Positions 50,736 through 59,396 are shown, counted from the first letter of the stretch. The stretch is 64,000 nt of DNA from Streptomyces sp. NBC_00250 (GCF_036192275.1 NZ_CP108088.1:3845501-3909500), one strand, 5' to 3'. A program made the numbers and translations. Notes: generated by a model from the letters alone, not told the origin.

Positions 50736-51758
50736 ATGGAGCACCTTTACCGCGACCTCACCGCACTGCCCAAGGCCCATCTGCACCTGCACTTCACCGG
50801 TTCGATGCGGCCCACCACCCTCATCGAGCTGGCCGACAAGTACGGCGTGCACCTTCCCGAGGCGCTGAGCAGCGGTACGCCTCCGAAGCTGCGGGCCACC
50901 GACGAGCGCGGCTGGTTCCGCTTCCAGCGGCTGTACGACATCGCCCGCTCCTGCCTGCGCTCCCCCGAGGACATCCAGCGGCTCGTCCGCGAGGCCGCCC
51001 AGGAGGACGTGAAGGACGGCTCCGGGTGGCTGGAGATCCAGGTCGACCCCACCTCGTACGCCCCGCACCTCGGCGGGCTCATCCCGGCCCTGGAGATCAT
51101 CCTGGACGCGGTCGACGCGGCCTCCCGGGAGACCGGGCTGGGGATGCGGGTGCTCGTCGCGGCGAACCGGATGAAACACCCCCTGGAGGCGCGGACGCTC
51201 GCCCGGCTCGCGGTGCGGTTCGCGGACCGGGGCGTGGTCGGCTTCGGGCTCTCGAACGACGAGCGGCGGGGCCTGGCCCGGGACTTCGACCGGGCCTTCG
51301 CCATCGCGCGCGAGGGCGGTCTGCTCGCGGCCCCGCACGGGGGCGAGCTGACGGGGCCGGCGTCCGTACGGGACTGCCTGGACGATCTGCGGGCGGCGCG
51401 GGTCGGCCACGGGGTGCGGTCGGCGGAGGACCCGCGGCTGCTGCGGAAGCTCGCGGAGCGCGGGGTGACCTGCGAGGTCTGCCCGGCGTCCAACGTGGCC
51501 CTCGGGGTGTACGAGAAGCACGAGGACGTGCCGCTGAGGACGCTCTTCGAGGCGGGGGTGCCGATGGCGCTCGGCGCGGACGACCCGCTGCTCTTCGGCT
51601 CCCGGCTCGCGGCGCAGTACGAGATCGCCCGCAAGCACCACGGCTTCACGGACGCGGAGCTGGCGGAGCTGGCCCGGCAGTCGGTGCGGGGCTCGGCGGC
51701 CCCGGAGGACGTCCGGGCGAAGCTGCTCGCGGGGATCGACGACTGGATCGCCGCCTGA
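50736..51758 (+). CDS. add: Adenosine deaminase family protein
   Basis: A 340-residue enzyme of the adenosine/AMP deaminase superfamily. The metal-binding motif KAHLHLHFTGSMRP is at the N-terminus. The catalytic Glu lies in APHGGELTGP, the histidine in RVGHGVRSAED, and the aspartate pair in ALGADDPLLFGS. It deaminates adenosine (or a related purine nucleoside) to inosine. The ATG at 50736 starts at MEHLYRDLTALPK. The substitution STDDP to GADDP is a common variant; another purine as substrate is possible. Confidence 0.88.
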   Translation: MEHLYRDLTALPKAHLHLHFTGSMRPTTLIELADKYGVHLPEALSSGTPPKLRATDERGWFRFQRLYDIARSCLRSPEDIQRLVREAAQEDVKDGSGWLEIQVDPTSYAPHLGGLIPALEIILDAVDAASRETGLGMRVLVAANRMKHPLEARTLARLAVRFADRGVVGFGLSNDERRGLARDFDRAFAIAREGGLLAAPHGGELTGPASVRDCLDDLRAARVGHGVRSAEDPRLLRKLAERGVTCEVCPASNVALGVYEKHEDVPLRTLFEAGVPMALGADDPLLFGSRLAAQYEIARKHHGFTDAELAELARQSVRGSAAPEDVRAKLLAGIDDWIAA

Positions 51759-51768
51759 TCCCAGGGGG

Positions 51769-52365
51769 CTAGCCGATTCCTGCCATCAGGGTGCGCGCGA
51801 CGCTCCGCGCGAAGTCGTCGACGGAGTCCGGCGGTCGGCGGTCGGGGGTCATCTCCCAGGCGAAGGCGCGCTGGGCGCAGGCCCCGAGGAGCAGCGAGGC
51901 GGCGGCCACCGGATCGGCGTGGGCGGCGATGCGGCCGTGCCGCTGCTCGGCGCGCAGGTAGGCGGCGAGGCCTTCGATGGGCTTGTGGGGCCCCATGCCG
52001 TACGTGCGCATGGCCTCCTCGTGGCGCTGCTTGAGCTGCGGTTCCGCGTAGAGGGAGGCGACGACCGGGAAGGTCTGCTCGTAGAAGAGGGCGGCCTGCC
52101 GGGCGACCTCGGTGAGGTTCGCCTCGACGGTACGGCCGCCGGGGTCGGCGACGAGTGTGCCGAGGAGCCCGCCGAGCTGGGGAAGCCGCTCGTTGAGTAC
52201 GGCGAGGAAGAGCTCTTCCTTGCTGGTGAAGTACTTGTAGAGCGCGGCTTCCGAGCAGCCCGCGGCCTTGGCGATCTCCTTGGTCGTGGTGCGGGCGAGC
52301 CCCACGGTCCGCATCAGGTCGCGGGCCGCGTCCACGATCCGTACCCGGGTCGGCTTCTGTTCCAT
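51769..52365 (-). CDS. TetR-family repressor
   Basis: A 198-residue regulator with an N-terminal TetR helix-turn-helix (VDAARDLMRTVGLARTTTKE, then IAKAAGCSEAALYKYFTSKE). The remaining ligand domain is not assigned. The ATG at 52365 is preceded by GGAGGA; a GTG five codons earlier has no ribosome binding site. It diverges from the oxidoreductase at 52453, and a long palindrome fills the space between them. Confidence 0.93.
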   Translation of the reverse strand: MEQKPTRVRIVDAARDLMRTVGLARTTTKEIAKAAGCSEAALYKYFTSKEELFLAVLNERLPQLGGLLGTLVADPGGRTVEANLTEVARQAALFYEQTFPVVASLYAEPQLKQRHEEAMRTYGMGPHKPIEGLAAYLRAEQRHGRIAAHADPVAAASLLLGACAQRAFAWEMTPDRRPPDSVDDFARSVARTLMAGIG

Positions 52366-52388
52366 GCATCCTCCAGCCACGCTTGACG

Positions 52389-52437
52389 GGTGGGTAAGTG
52401 TTCACCCACCCTAGGGGTGAGTGAACACTTACCCACC
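52389..52437. promoter_or_regulatory. TetR operator: 49-bp palindrome between divergent genes
   Basis: Arms of 17 bases (52389-52405 and 52421-52437) are perfectly inverted, and the middle CACCC/GGGTG also pairs, with its centre at 52413. Each arm contains GTAAGTGTTCAC or its complement. This fits two adjacent operator sites for the TetR protein, controlling both its own gene and the oxidoreductase gene. Confidence 0.85.
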
Positions 52438-52452
52438 CCTGGAGGGTGCGAC

Positions 52453-53085
52453 ATGAAGCTCACAGTCTTCGGTGCGACCGGCGGCATCGGCCGGGAGATC
52501 GTCGGCCAGGCCCTGGCCTCGGGCCACGAGGTGACGGCGGTCGTAAGGGACCCGGCGCGACTCACGGCCACCGGCGGACGGCTGACGGTCCTCCGCGCCG
52601 ACCTCTCCGACCCGCAGAGCCTGCGCGGAGCGCTCACCGGCCGGGACGCGGTGCTCTCGGGCCTCGGCGCCCGGAGCCGCGCGGACGCGGGCGTGGCCGC
52701 CCGGCTGACCCGCTCGGTGCTCACGGCCATGGAGGCGGAGAAGGTGCGTCGGCTCCTGGTGGTGAGCGCGGCCCCGCTCGGCCCGGTCCCGGACGGCCAG
52801 GGACTCGCGGACAAGGCCGTCCTCGCGATCGTCAACGCCGTCCTGAAGGACGTCTACGCGGATCTGCGGGTCATGGAGTCGGAGCTCGCGGCGAGCAGCA
52901 CGGACTGGACGTCGGTACGCCCGCCCAAGCTGACGGACAAGCGGGGCACCGGCCGCTACCGCACGGTCGTCGGAGGCACCCCGCCCCGGGGCCGCTCACT
53001 GGCCCGCGCGGACGTGGCCCACGCGATGCTGGCGATGATCGACGACCCGGCGACGGTCAAGCAGGGCGTGGGCGTCGCGTACTAG
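52453..53085 (+). CDS. NAD(P)-binding oxidoreductase (NmrA-like)
   Basis: A 210-residue Rossmann protein starting MKLTVFGATGGIGREIVGQA with the GxxGxxG nucleotide motif. The segments VTAVVRDPARL and LLVVSAAPLG are typical of short NmrA-like/atypical SDR proteins that act as NADPH reductases or redox sensors. GGAGGG precedes the ATG. It is divergent from and probably repressed by the TetR gene. The 3' end lies in a tandem duplication (53052-53117). Confidence 0.88.
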   Translation: MKLTVFGATGGIGREIVGQALASGHEVTAVVRDPARLTATGGRLTVLRADLSDPQSLRGALTGRDAVLSGLGARSRADAGVAARLTRSVLTAMEAEKVRRLLVVSAAPLGPVPDGQGLADKAVLAIVNAVLKDVYADLRVMESELAASSTDWTSVRPPKLTDKRGTGRYRTVVGGTPPRGRSLARADVAHAMLAMIDDPATVKQGVGVAY

Positions 53086-53117
53086 GACGGTCAAGCAGGG
53101 CGTGGGCGTCGCGTACT
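53052..53117 (+). repeat. 32-base tandem duplication across a stop codon
   Basis: GACGGTCAAGCAGGGCGTGG and the next 12 bases occur at 53052-53083 and again, identically, at 53086-53117, separated by AG. The first copy encodes the end of the oxidoreductase (DDPATVKQGVGVAY), and its TAG stop is formed at the junction. The second copy lies after the stop. Confidence 0.9.
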
Positions 53118-53151
53118 GGAAGGTGTCCGGTGGACCGGGGGCGGACCGGAC

Positions 53152-54210
53152 TCAGAGTTCGACGCCGACGGTGACGGGCTCGTTGACCAGGGTGATCCCG
53201 AAGGCCTCGTGGACCCCGGCGACGACCTCGCGGGCCAGCGCCAGCAGGTCCTCGGTGGTCGCCTCGCCCCGGTTGGTCAGCGCCAGCGTGTGCTTGGTGG
53301 AGATCCGCGCGGGCCCGGAGCCGTACCCCTTGGTGAACCCCGCCTTGTCGATCAGCCAGGCGGCGGAGGTCTTCACCGCGCCGTCCTCGCCCGTGGGGAA
53401 GGCCGGCGGGGTGACGTCGGCGCCGAGCCGCCCGGCCACGCGCGCGAGGAAGGTCTCGTACTGCCCCGCCGTGAGGATCGGGTTGGTGAAGAAGGAGCCC
53501 GCGGACCAGGTGTCGTGGTCCTCCGGGTCCAGGACCATGCCCTTGCCCGCGCGCAGCCGCAGGACGGTTTCGCGGGCGTGGGCGAGCGGCACCCGGTCCC
53601 CTGCCCGGACGCCGAGGAAGCGGGCCGTCTCCGGGTAGTTGATCGGCGCGGACAGCCCGTCCGCGTCCTCCAGCTCGAAGCGGACCCGCAGCACCACATA
53701 CCGCTCGGGGTGGTCCTTGAAGAGGCTGTGCCGGTACGAGAAGGCGCACTCGGCGTTGGTGAGGGTGACGGTCTCCTCGTCGCGCCGGTCGTAGGCGACG
53801 ACCTCGGTCACGGTGGCGGAGACGTCCTGGCCGTACGCGCCGACGTTCTGGATCGGGGTCGCGCCGGCCGAGCCGGGGATGCCGGCCAGGCACTCGATCC
53901 CGGCGAGGCCGGCCTCGACGGTCCGGGCGACGGCGTCGGTCCAGACCTCGCCCGCGGCGAGCTCCAGCTTCGTCCCGTCGAGGGCGAAGCCCTTGGTCGC
54001 GATCCGCAGCGCGGTGCCGTCGAAGCCCTTGTCGCCGATGACGAGGTTGGATCCGCCGCCGATGACCAGCAGTGGCGTCCCCGTGGCGTCGGCCTCGCGC
54101 ACGGCCGCGATCACCTCGTCGTCGGTGGTGGCCGTGACGAGCCGGGTGGCGGGTCCGCCGAGCCGGAAGGTGGTCAGGGGCGCGAGGGGGGCGTCGTGGA
54201 GAGGCTGCAC
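53152..54210 (-). CDS. murB: UDP-N-acetylenolpyruvoylglucosamine reductase
   Basis: A 352-residue cytoplasmic FAD enzyme that reduces UDP-GlcNAc-enolpyruvate to UDP-MurNAc in peptidoglycan synthesis. FAD-binding features are TPLLVIGGGSNLVIGDKGFD and ECLAGIPGSAGATPIQNVGA. The catalytic serine is in CAFSYRHSLFKD, and KTSAAWLIDKAGFTKGYG is near the C-terminus. The GTG start at 54210 reads MQPLHDAPLAPLTTFRLGG. No clear Shine-Dalgarno is present, so initiation may be on a leaderless or weak site. Longer readings are not conserved. Confidence 0.95.
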   Translation of the reverse strand: MQPLHDAPLAPLTTFRLGGPATRLVTATTDDEVIAAVREADATGTPLLVIGGGSNLVIGDKGFDGTALRIATKGFALDGTKLELAAGEVWTDAVARTVEAGLAGIECLAGIPGSAGATPIQNVGAYGQDVSATVTEVVAYDRRDEETVTLTNAECAFSYRHSLFKDHPERYVVLRVRFELEDADGLSAPINYPETARFLGVRAGDRVPLAHARETVLRLRAGKGMVLDPEDHDTWSAGSFFTNPILTAGQYETFLARVAGRLGADVTPPAFPTGEDGAVKTSAAWLIDKAGFTKGYGSGPARISTKHTLALTNRGEATTEDLLALAREVVAGVHEAFGITLVNEPVTVGVEL

Positions 54211-54281
54211 GGGCTCAAGGGTACGGGGAAGGGCCCGCCACCCCTGGCGGGCCCGTCCCCGGCGCGGTTCCGCACACGGCG

Positions 54282-55733
54282 TCACGCGGCGATGAGGTCC
54301 TTCTCCCCCGCCTCGGCTCCGGCCGCCGCCTCGCCCTCCGCCTTCCGCCGGGCCTCCTGGCGCCGCGACGGGGCGAACAGCACCGCGACCGCGCCGAGGG
54401 CCACCGCCCCCGCGCCGACCCACAGCGCGGGTACCAGGCCGTCGACGAAGCTCTGGCCGGACTCGTACCCGCCCTGGGCGGCGAAGATCGAGGCCATCAC
54501 GGCGACGCCGAGCGCACCGCCGACCTCGCGGAGCGCGTTGTTGGCGCCGGACGCGATGCCCTGCTCGGAGGGGCGGACGCTGGACATCACGAGGTTGGCC
54601 GCCGGTGCGAAGTACAGCGCCATGCCGATGCCGCTCACGACGAGCGCGGGGAGCTGGACGGCGTACGAGGCGTCGGGGGTCAGGACGAGCGCGAACCAGG
54701 CGAGGCCGAGCGCCTGGAGGGCGAGGCCGACGGCGACGACCGGGCGGCCGCCGATCCGGTCGGAGAGGGCGCCCGCGAGCGGCGCGACGATCATCGGCAT
54801 GCCGGTCCAGGGCAGCATCCGCAGTCCCGCCTCGGTGGGCGAGTAGCCGAGTACGCCCTGCATGTACTGGCTGAGCAGGAAGATCGAGCCGAACATGCCG
54901 AGGAACATCAGCAGGCTGGCCGCGTTGATCCCGGAGAAGGCGCGGTTGCGGAAGAGCCGCATGGGCAGCATCGGCGCCTTGCCGTGGATGCCGTGGTGGA
55001 TGAACCCGCCGATGAGCGCGGAGCCGGCGATCAGTCCGGTGAGGACGGTCAGCGAGGTCCAGCCGTCGATCGGGCCGCGGATCAGCGCGTAGACGATGCC
55101 GAACAGACCGCCGCTGGCGAGGAGCGTGCCGGCGATGTCGAGGCGGGCCCCGGTGCCGTGCGACTCGGCCAGGCGCAGCCGGGCGAGCGGAAGCAGGGCG
55201 AGGCCGAGCGGAACGTTCAGCCAGAAGATCCACTGCCAGGACATGTGTTCGGTGAGGGTGCCGCCGATGAGCGGGCCGGAGGCGACGGCGAGACCGTTGA
55301 CGGCGCCCCAGATGCCGAAGGCCATCCCGCGCTTGGCGGCCGGGACGGCCGCGGTGAGCAGGGTGAGGGTGAGCGGCATCATGATCGCGGCGCCGACGCC
55401 CTGGACGGCACGGGCGGCGATCAGTGCGTCGATGCCGGGGGCGAGCGCGGCGGCGGCGGAGGCACCGGTGAAGACGGCGAGTCCGACGACGAAGAGCCGG
55501 CGGCGGCCGAAGCGGTCACCGAGGGCCGCTCCGAACATGAGCAGGACGGCGAAGGTGAGGGTGTAGGCGCTCACCGTCCATTCGAGGTCGTGGAGGGCTC
55601 CGCCGAGGTCCTCGCGGATCGAGGGGAGGGCGGTGGTGACGACGAGGTTGTCGAGGGCCGCCATGAAGCCGGCGACGCTGGTGATGACGAGTGCCCAGGC
55701 GGCGGAACCACGGCGGGCTGTTGGCTGGTTCAT
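54282..55733 (-). CDS. MFS drug efflux transporter, DHA2 (14-helix) type
   Basis: A 483-residue membrane protein. It begins ALVITSVAGFMAALDNLVVT, the helix-1 motif D of DHA2 drug/H+ antiporters, followed by LGDRFGRRRLFVVGLAVFTG (motif A) and VQGVGAAIMMPLTLTLLTAA (motif C-like). Fourteen membrane segments can be counted roughly. It probably exports a toxic compound. A TetR gene lies upstream on the same strand, and a shared operator stands just before this gene (55754-55773). Confidence 0.92.
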   Translation of the reverse strand: MNQPTARRGSAAWALVITSVAGFMAALDNLVVTTALPSIREDLGGALHDLEWTVSAYTLTFAVLLMFGAALGDRFGRRRLFVVGLAVFTGASAAAALAPGIDALIAARAVQGVGAAIMMPLTLTLLTAAVPAAKRGMAFGIWGAVNGLAVASGPLIGGTLTEHMSWQWIFWLNVPLGLALLPLARLRLAESHGTGARLDIAGTLLASGGLFGIVYALIRGPIDGWTSLTVLTGLIAGSALIGGFIHHGIHGKAPMLPMRLFRNRAFSGINAASLLMFLGMFGSIFLLSQYMQGVLGYSPTEAGLRMLPWTGMPMIVAPLAGALSDRIGGRPVVAVGLALQALGLAWFALVLTPDASYAVQLPALVVSGIGMALYFAPAANLVMSSVRPSEQGIASGANNALREVGGALGVAVMASIFAAQGGYESGQSFVDGLVPALWVGAGAVALGAVAVLFAPSRRQEARRKAEGEAAAGAEAGEKDLIAA

Positions 55734-55753
55734 TACTGCCCCTCAGATCTCAG

Positions 55754-55773
55754 GTTAGTTATTGATGACTAAC
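55754..55773. promoter_or_regulatory. TetR operator before the MFS gene
   Basis: GTTAGT-N8-ACTAAC (55754-55759 and 55768-55773) repeats the sequence and spacing of the site at 56399-56426. It lies about 20 bases before the MFS start. Confidence 0.75.
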
Positions 55774-55824
55774 TTTTGTGCCCATGAAAGGGCGGGCGGG
55801 CACACGCGAAGGCGGGTGGCGGCG

Positions 55825-56394
55825 CTACTTCTCCAGACGGCCGAGACGGCGGGCGGAGGGGTAGAACCCCTCCCAGACCCGGTGCTCGGGCGGAAAGCCC
55901 ATGGCGACGAGGGTGTTGATGAGCATCCCGTACGCCAGGAAGGTCGTGGTCTCGTCCTTGTCGGCGCCGAGCGCGAGGTGGACGGTCTCCCAGAGCACCA
56001 TCCAGCCGGCCCGTACGGCCTCGCCGAACTCGTGGTCACCGGCCGCCTCGGCGGCGGCGACGGTCACGTACACCTGCATCTGCATCAGGAGCCGGTCGGG
56101 ATCCTCCGCGATGATCCGGGTGTACGCGTTGGCCATGGCTTGCAGGGCCTCCTCGCCGGACAGCCCTTCCGCGGCCTCCTCGAAGACGCGGATGGTGTCG
56201 CTGATGCAGCGCTCGGAGGCGGCCAGGAACATGGCCTTCTTGCCCGGGAAGAGCCGGAAGAGGTACGGCTGCGAGACGCCGACGCGCTTGGCGATCGCCT
56301 CGGTGGACGTGCCGTAGTACCCGCCGCGGCTGAATTCGCTCATCGCCGCACGGATGACGCTCTCGCGCCGCTCCTCCGCACTCATCCTGACCAT
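55825..56394 (-). CDS. TetR-family repressor of the MFS transporter
   Basis: A 189-residue regulator with the N-terminal helix-turn-helix VIRAAMSEFSRGGYYGTSTE and IAKRVGVSQPYLFRLFPGKK. The C-terminal domain (LLMQMQVYVTVAAAEAAGDH) senses a ligand, probably a substrate of the pump. It lies directly upstream of the transporter, and both genes have the same operator in front. Confidence 0.93.
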   Translation of the reverse strand: MVRMSAEERRESVIRAAMSEFSRGGYYGTSTEAIAKRVGVSQPYLFRLFPGKKAMFLAASERCISDTIRVFEEAAEGLSGEEALQAMANAYTRIIAEDPDRLLMQMQVYVTVAAAEAAGDHEFGEAVRAGWMVLWETVHLALGADKDETTTFLAYGMLINTLVAMGFPPEHRVWEGFYPSARRLGRLEK

Positions 56395-56398
56395 GCGA

Positions 56399-56426
56399 CC
56401 AAGTTAGTACTCAATCACTAACTTGG
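56399..56426. promoter_or_regulatory. TetR operator before its own gene
   Basis: CCAAGTTAGT (56399-56408) and ACTAACTTGG (56417-56426) form a 10-bp inverted repeat with an 8-base spacer, next to the TetR start. It contains the GTTAGT-N8-ACTAAC core also found at 55754-55773. Confidence 0.8.
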
Positions 56427-56500
56427 TCAAGAGGGGATCGGGGCAGCCGCTTTCCGCGGCCACCCCTCCCCCGTGCCCTCAGCCTCTGCCCTCAGCCGGG

Positions 56501-56929
56501 CTACGCGAGCCTGACCACGGCCCGGGACATGCCCAGGACCTTCTGGCCGGCGCACATCGCGACGAGGTCGACCCGCACCCGCTGGTCGTCCAGCTTCGCG
56601 GCGACCTTGGCGCTGACCTCGACGGTGGTGCCCTTGTCGTCGTTGGGGACGACGACCGGCTTGGTGAAGCGGACGCCGTACTCGACGACGGCGGCGGGGT
56701 CGCCGGCCCAGTCGGTGACGACGCGGATCGCCTCGGCCATGGTGAACATGCCGTGGGCGATGACGTCGGGGAGGCCGACCTCCACCGCGAACTTCTCGTT
56801 CCAGTGGATCGGGTTGAAGTCCCCGGAGGCGCCCGCGTACCGGACGAGTGTGTCGCGGGTCACGGGGAAGGTCTGCGCGGGCAGCTCGGTGCCGACCTCG
56901 ACCTCGTCGTAGGCGATCTTGGCGGTCAT
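56501..56929 (-). CDS. MaoC-type dehydratase subunit (HadB-like)
   Basis: A 142-residue hot-dog-fold protein with the hydratase motif YAGASGDFNPIHWNEKFAVE (catalytic Asp and His) and GLPDVIAHGMFTMAEAI. It resembles the catalytic HadB subunit of (3R)-hydroxyacyl-thioester dehydratases in fatty acid elongation. It starts 2 bases after the paired MaoC gene, so they probably form a heterodimer. Confidence 0.88.
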   Translation of the reverse strand: MTAKIAYDEVEVGTELPAQTFPVTRDTLVRYAGASGDFNPIHWNEKFAVEVGLPDVIAHGMFTMAEAIRVVTDWAGDPAAVVEYGVRFTKPVVVPNDDKGTTVEVSAKVAAKLDDQRVRVDLVAMCAGQKVLGMSRAVVRLA

Positions 56930-56931
56930 GG

Positions 56932-57384
56932 TCAGGCCCCCTCGGGTGCGCGGGAGACGAGCTTGGTCCAGGCGGTCACGACGTGCTCGCCGGAGGCGTC
57001 GTGGACCTCTCCGCGGATGTCCAGGACGTCGTTGCCGGCGAGGGACTTGATCCCCTCGATGGTGGAGGTGACCGAGAGTCGGTCCCCGGCGCGTACGGGC
57101 CGGGTGTAGACGAACTTCTGGTCGCCGTGGACGACGCGGCTGTAGTCGAGACCCAGCTGGGGGTCCTCGACGACGGCGCCGGCCGCCTTGAATGTGATGG
57201 CGAACACAAAGGTCGGCGGGGCGATCACATCGGAATGCCCGAGCGCCTTGGCCGCTTCCTGGTCGACGTAGGCGGGATTCGCATCCCCGATCGCCTCGGC
57301 GAACTCGCGGATCTTCTCGCGGCCGACCTCATAGGGCGGGGTGGGCGGATAGGTCCGGCCCACGAAGGACTGGTCGAGCGCCAT
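56932..57384 (-). CDS. MaoC N-terminal-type dehydratase subunit (HadA-like)
   Basis: A 150-residue hot-dog protein beginning MALDQSFVGRTYPPTPPYEV with FAEAIGDANPAYVDQEAAKA and VIAPPTFVFAITFK. It lacks a full hydratase motif and resembles the substrate-binding HadA or HadC subunit, working with the HadB-like partner. The ATG at 57384 has GGAGG about 10 bases upstream; a longer in-frame start is possible. Confidence 0.85.
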   Translation of the reverse strand: MALDQSFVGRTYPPTPPYEVGREKIREFAEAIGDANPAYVDQEAAKALGHSDVIAPPTFVFAITFKAAGAVVEDPQLGLDYSRVVHGDQKFVYTRPVRAGDRLSVTSTIEGIKSLAGNDVLDIRGEVHDASGEHVVTAWTKLVSRAPEGA

Positions 57385-57466
57385 GGACTCGATACCTCCT
57401 GGATTTGTTGCCGACAAACGACACGAGGCCGCCCCCGAGTGGGGACGGCCTCGTGTACGAGCCTGA

Positions 57467-57631
57467 TTAGCGCGTCTCGCGGTGCGCAGTGTGCGAGTTG
57501 CAGCGGGGGCAGTGCTTCTTCATCTCAAGACGGTCCGGGTTGTTACGCCGGTTCTTCTTGGTGATGTAGTTCCGCTCCTTGCACTCCACGCAGGCCAGCG
57601 TGATCTTCGGGCGGACGTCGGTGGCAGCCAC
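57467..57631 (-). CDS. rpmG: 50S ribosomal protein L33 (zinc-binding form)
   Basis: A 54-residue L33 protein with CVEC and CPRC zinc ligands ([37 protein letters not shown]). The GTG start at 57631 has AAGGAG 7 bases upstream. Streptomyces usually also carry a cysteine-free paralogue for zinc limitation elsewhere. Confidence 0.96.
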
Positions 57632-57717
57632 GTGAGTGCTCCTTGGACGGATGGGACGGATGAACGCATGAAAGAGTAGCCGATCGAAGGACCGACCCCA
57701 CAATCGGCTACTGTGTG

Positions 57718-57790
57718 TAGCGGTGACCGGACTTGAACCGGTGACACAGCGATTATGAGCCGCTTGCTCTACCGACTGAGCTACACCGCT
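57718..57790 (-). tRNA. tRNA-Met (CAT)
   Basis: A 73-base tRNA on the minus strand. The acceptor AGCGGTG pairs with CACCGCT, the D-loop is TAGCTCAGTCGGTAGAGC, and the anticodon loop CTCATAA has anticodon CAT. Normal elongator-type acceptor pairing (A1-T72) argues for the elongator rather than the initiator, but T-rich ends cannot exclude an Ile-type modified tRNA. Confidence 0.9.
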
Positions 57791-57833
57791 TTGATGATCC
57801 GGATCCCGCCCGAAGGCGGGTCCTTCTCACCAG

Positions 57834-57906
57834 AGCCCCAATACGGAATCGAACCGTAGACCTTCTCCTTACCATGGAGACGCTCTACCGACTGAGCTAT
57901 TGGGGC
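57834..57906 (-). tRNA. tRNA-Thr (GGT)
   Basis: A 73-base tRNA on the minus strand. The acceptor GCCCCAA pairs with TTGGGGC, the anticodon stem is TCTCC/GGAGA around ATGGTAA with anticodon GGT, and the T-loop is GTTCGATTC. It is paired with tRNA-Met 43 bases downstream. Confidence 0.93.
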
Positions 57907-58113
57907 GAGCGAGGAAGACATTACACGGTCTCCCGCCCATCACCCAAATCCGTTTCGCGGCGCCCGCCCGACGGTCCTCACCAGGCGTCACGTACGCCAC
58001 TCGTGGCCTCATCGGTACGACTATTGCGCTCCTCCTCGAAGGTCGCTCCGGGCACCCCTAGGCTCGGCCCCACGCTTCGTGATCTTGATCTTGAGGAGCC
58101 TTGAGGAGCCCCC

Positions 58114-59394
58114 ATGTCAGCCGAAAGCAAGCAGCCCCAGCCGCCCGAGGACGGGGCCGCCACCACGGCCGACTCGACCTCGCTCCTGCTCTCCCACGCA
58201 CGGCTCACCGACGGGCGGACCGTGGACGTACGGCTCGTCGGCGGCCGGATCGAGGCGGTCGGCACGGCCGGCAGCCTCACCGCCGTGGGCGCGCGCGTGG
58301 ACCTCGCCGGCTACCTGCTGCTGCCCGCCGCCGCCGAACCCCACGCCCACTCCGACACCGCGCTCTCCGCCGACTCCCCCGGGCCCGTCTCGTACGCACC
58401 CGAGGACGTGCAGCGCCGGGCCACCGAGGCGGCGCTGCTCCAGCTCGGCCACGGCGCGACCGCGCAACGCGCGCACGTGCGGATCGGCGACGTGCAGGGG
58501 CTCGGCCCGCTGGAAGCCGTCCTCCAGGCCCGGCGCTCGCTGCGCGGCCTGGTGGACCTGACCACGGTCGCGGTGCCCCGGCTGCTGACCGGGGTGGCGG
58601 GCGCGGACGGTCTGGCGATGCTGCGGGACGCGGTGAAGATGGGCGCCGGAGTGGTCGGCGGCTGCCCCGACCTCGACCCCGACCCGGCGGGATACGTGGA
58701 GGCGGTCCTGGAGGTCGCGGCCGAGCACGGCGTGCCGGTCGATCTGCACACCGACGGTGACGACCCGGCCCGGCTCGCCCGGCTCGCGGCGATGGCCGGC
58801 GGGCTGCGGCCCGGGGTGACGATCGGCCCGTGCACGGGGCTCGTCAGACTTCCCTCCGACGTGGCACGGCGGGCCGCGGACGGGCTCGCGGCGGCCGGGG
58901 TGACGGTGGTGTGCCTGCCGCAGGGCGGCTGCGGGGGCACCGAGCGGCGCGGGGCGGCGCCGGTACGGCTGCTGCGGGCGGCCGGGGTACGGGTCGCGGC
59001 GGGCAGCGGGGCGATGCGGGACGTGGCCAACCCGGTGGGGCGCGGGGATCCGCTGGAGGCGGCGTACCTGCTCGCCTCGCTGGGCGGGCTGCCCGCGGAG
59101 GAGGCGTACGCGGCGGTGAGCGCGGAGGCGCGGGCGGCGATGGGGCTGCCGGAGGTGCGGGTGGAGGCCGGGTTCCCGGCGGAGCTGCTCGCGGTGCGCG
59201 GAGAGCGCCTGTCGGGCGTGCTGTCCCTCGCGTACAGCCGGATCGTGGTGCACCGGGGGCGGGTGGTGGCCCGGACGAGCGCGGTGCGGGAGTACTGCGA
59301 CTCGGCGGCGGCGCTCGATCTGCCGCGCCAGGCACGCCCTGAACGGCCGCCCGAGCCGGGAAGCCCTCCGCCCGGTCCCGTCGTACGGTCGTGA
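58114..59394 (+). CDS. Amidohydrolase family protein (cytosine deaminase-like)
   Basis: A 426-residue protein with an N-terminal disordered stretch, then VRLVGGRIEAVGTAGSLTAV and the metal motif AAAEPHAHSDTALSAD, in the position of EPHIHLD of cytosine deaminases. VDLHTDGDDPARL may carry further ligands. The C-terminal part has FPAELLAVRGERLSGVLSLA. It may deaminate or hydrolyse a cyclic amide, but the usual catalytic His/Asp set is only partly recognisable. A 10-base repeat TTGAGGAGCC (58091-58110) doubles the ribosome binding site. It overlaps the next gene, so the two are coupled. Confidence 0.75.
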   Translation: MSAESKQPQPPEDGAATTADSTSLLLSHARLTDGRTVDVRLVGGRIEAVGTAGSLTAVGARVDLAGYLLLPAAAEPHAHSDTALSADSPGPVSYAPEDVQRRATEAALLQLGHGATAQRAHVRIGDVQGLGPLEAVLQARRSLRGLVDLTTVAVPRLLTGVAGADGLAMLRDAVKMGAGVVGGCPDLDPDPAGYVEAVLEVAAEHGVPVDLHTDGDDPARLARLAAMAGGLRPGVTIGPCTGLVRLPSDVARRAADGLAAAGVTVVCLPQGGCGGTERRGAAPVRLLRAAGVRVAAGSGAMRDVANPVGRGDPLEAAYLLASLGGLPAEEAYAAVSAEARAAMGLPEVRVEAGFPAELLAVRGERLSGVLSLAYSRIVVHRGRVVARTSAVREYCDSAAALDLPRQARPERPPEPGSPPPGPVVRS

Positions 59395-59396
59395 GT

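Noticed and set aside
53209..54846. 545-codon plus-strand frame opposite murB and the MFS gene
   Set aside because: Antisense shadow with repetitive Gly/Asp/Val content. The minus-strand genes have full family motifs.
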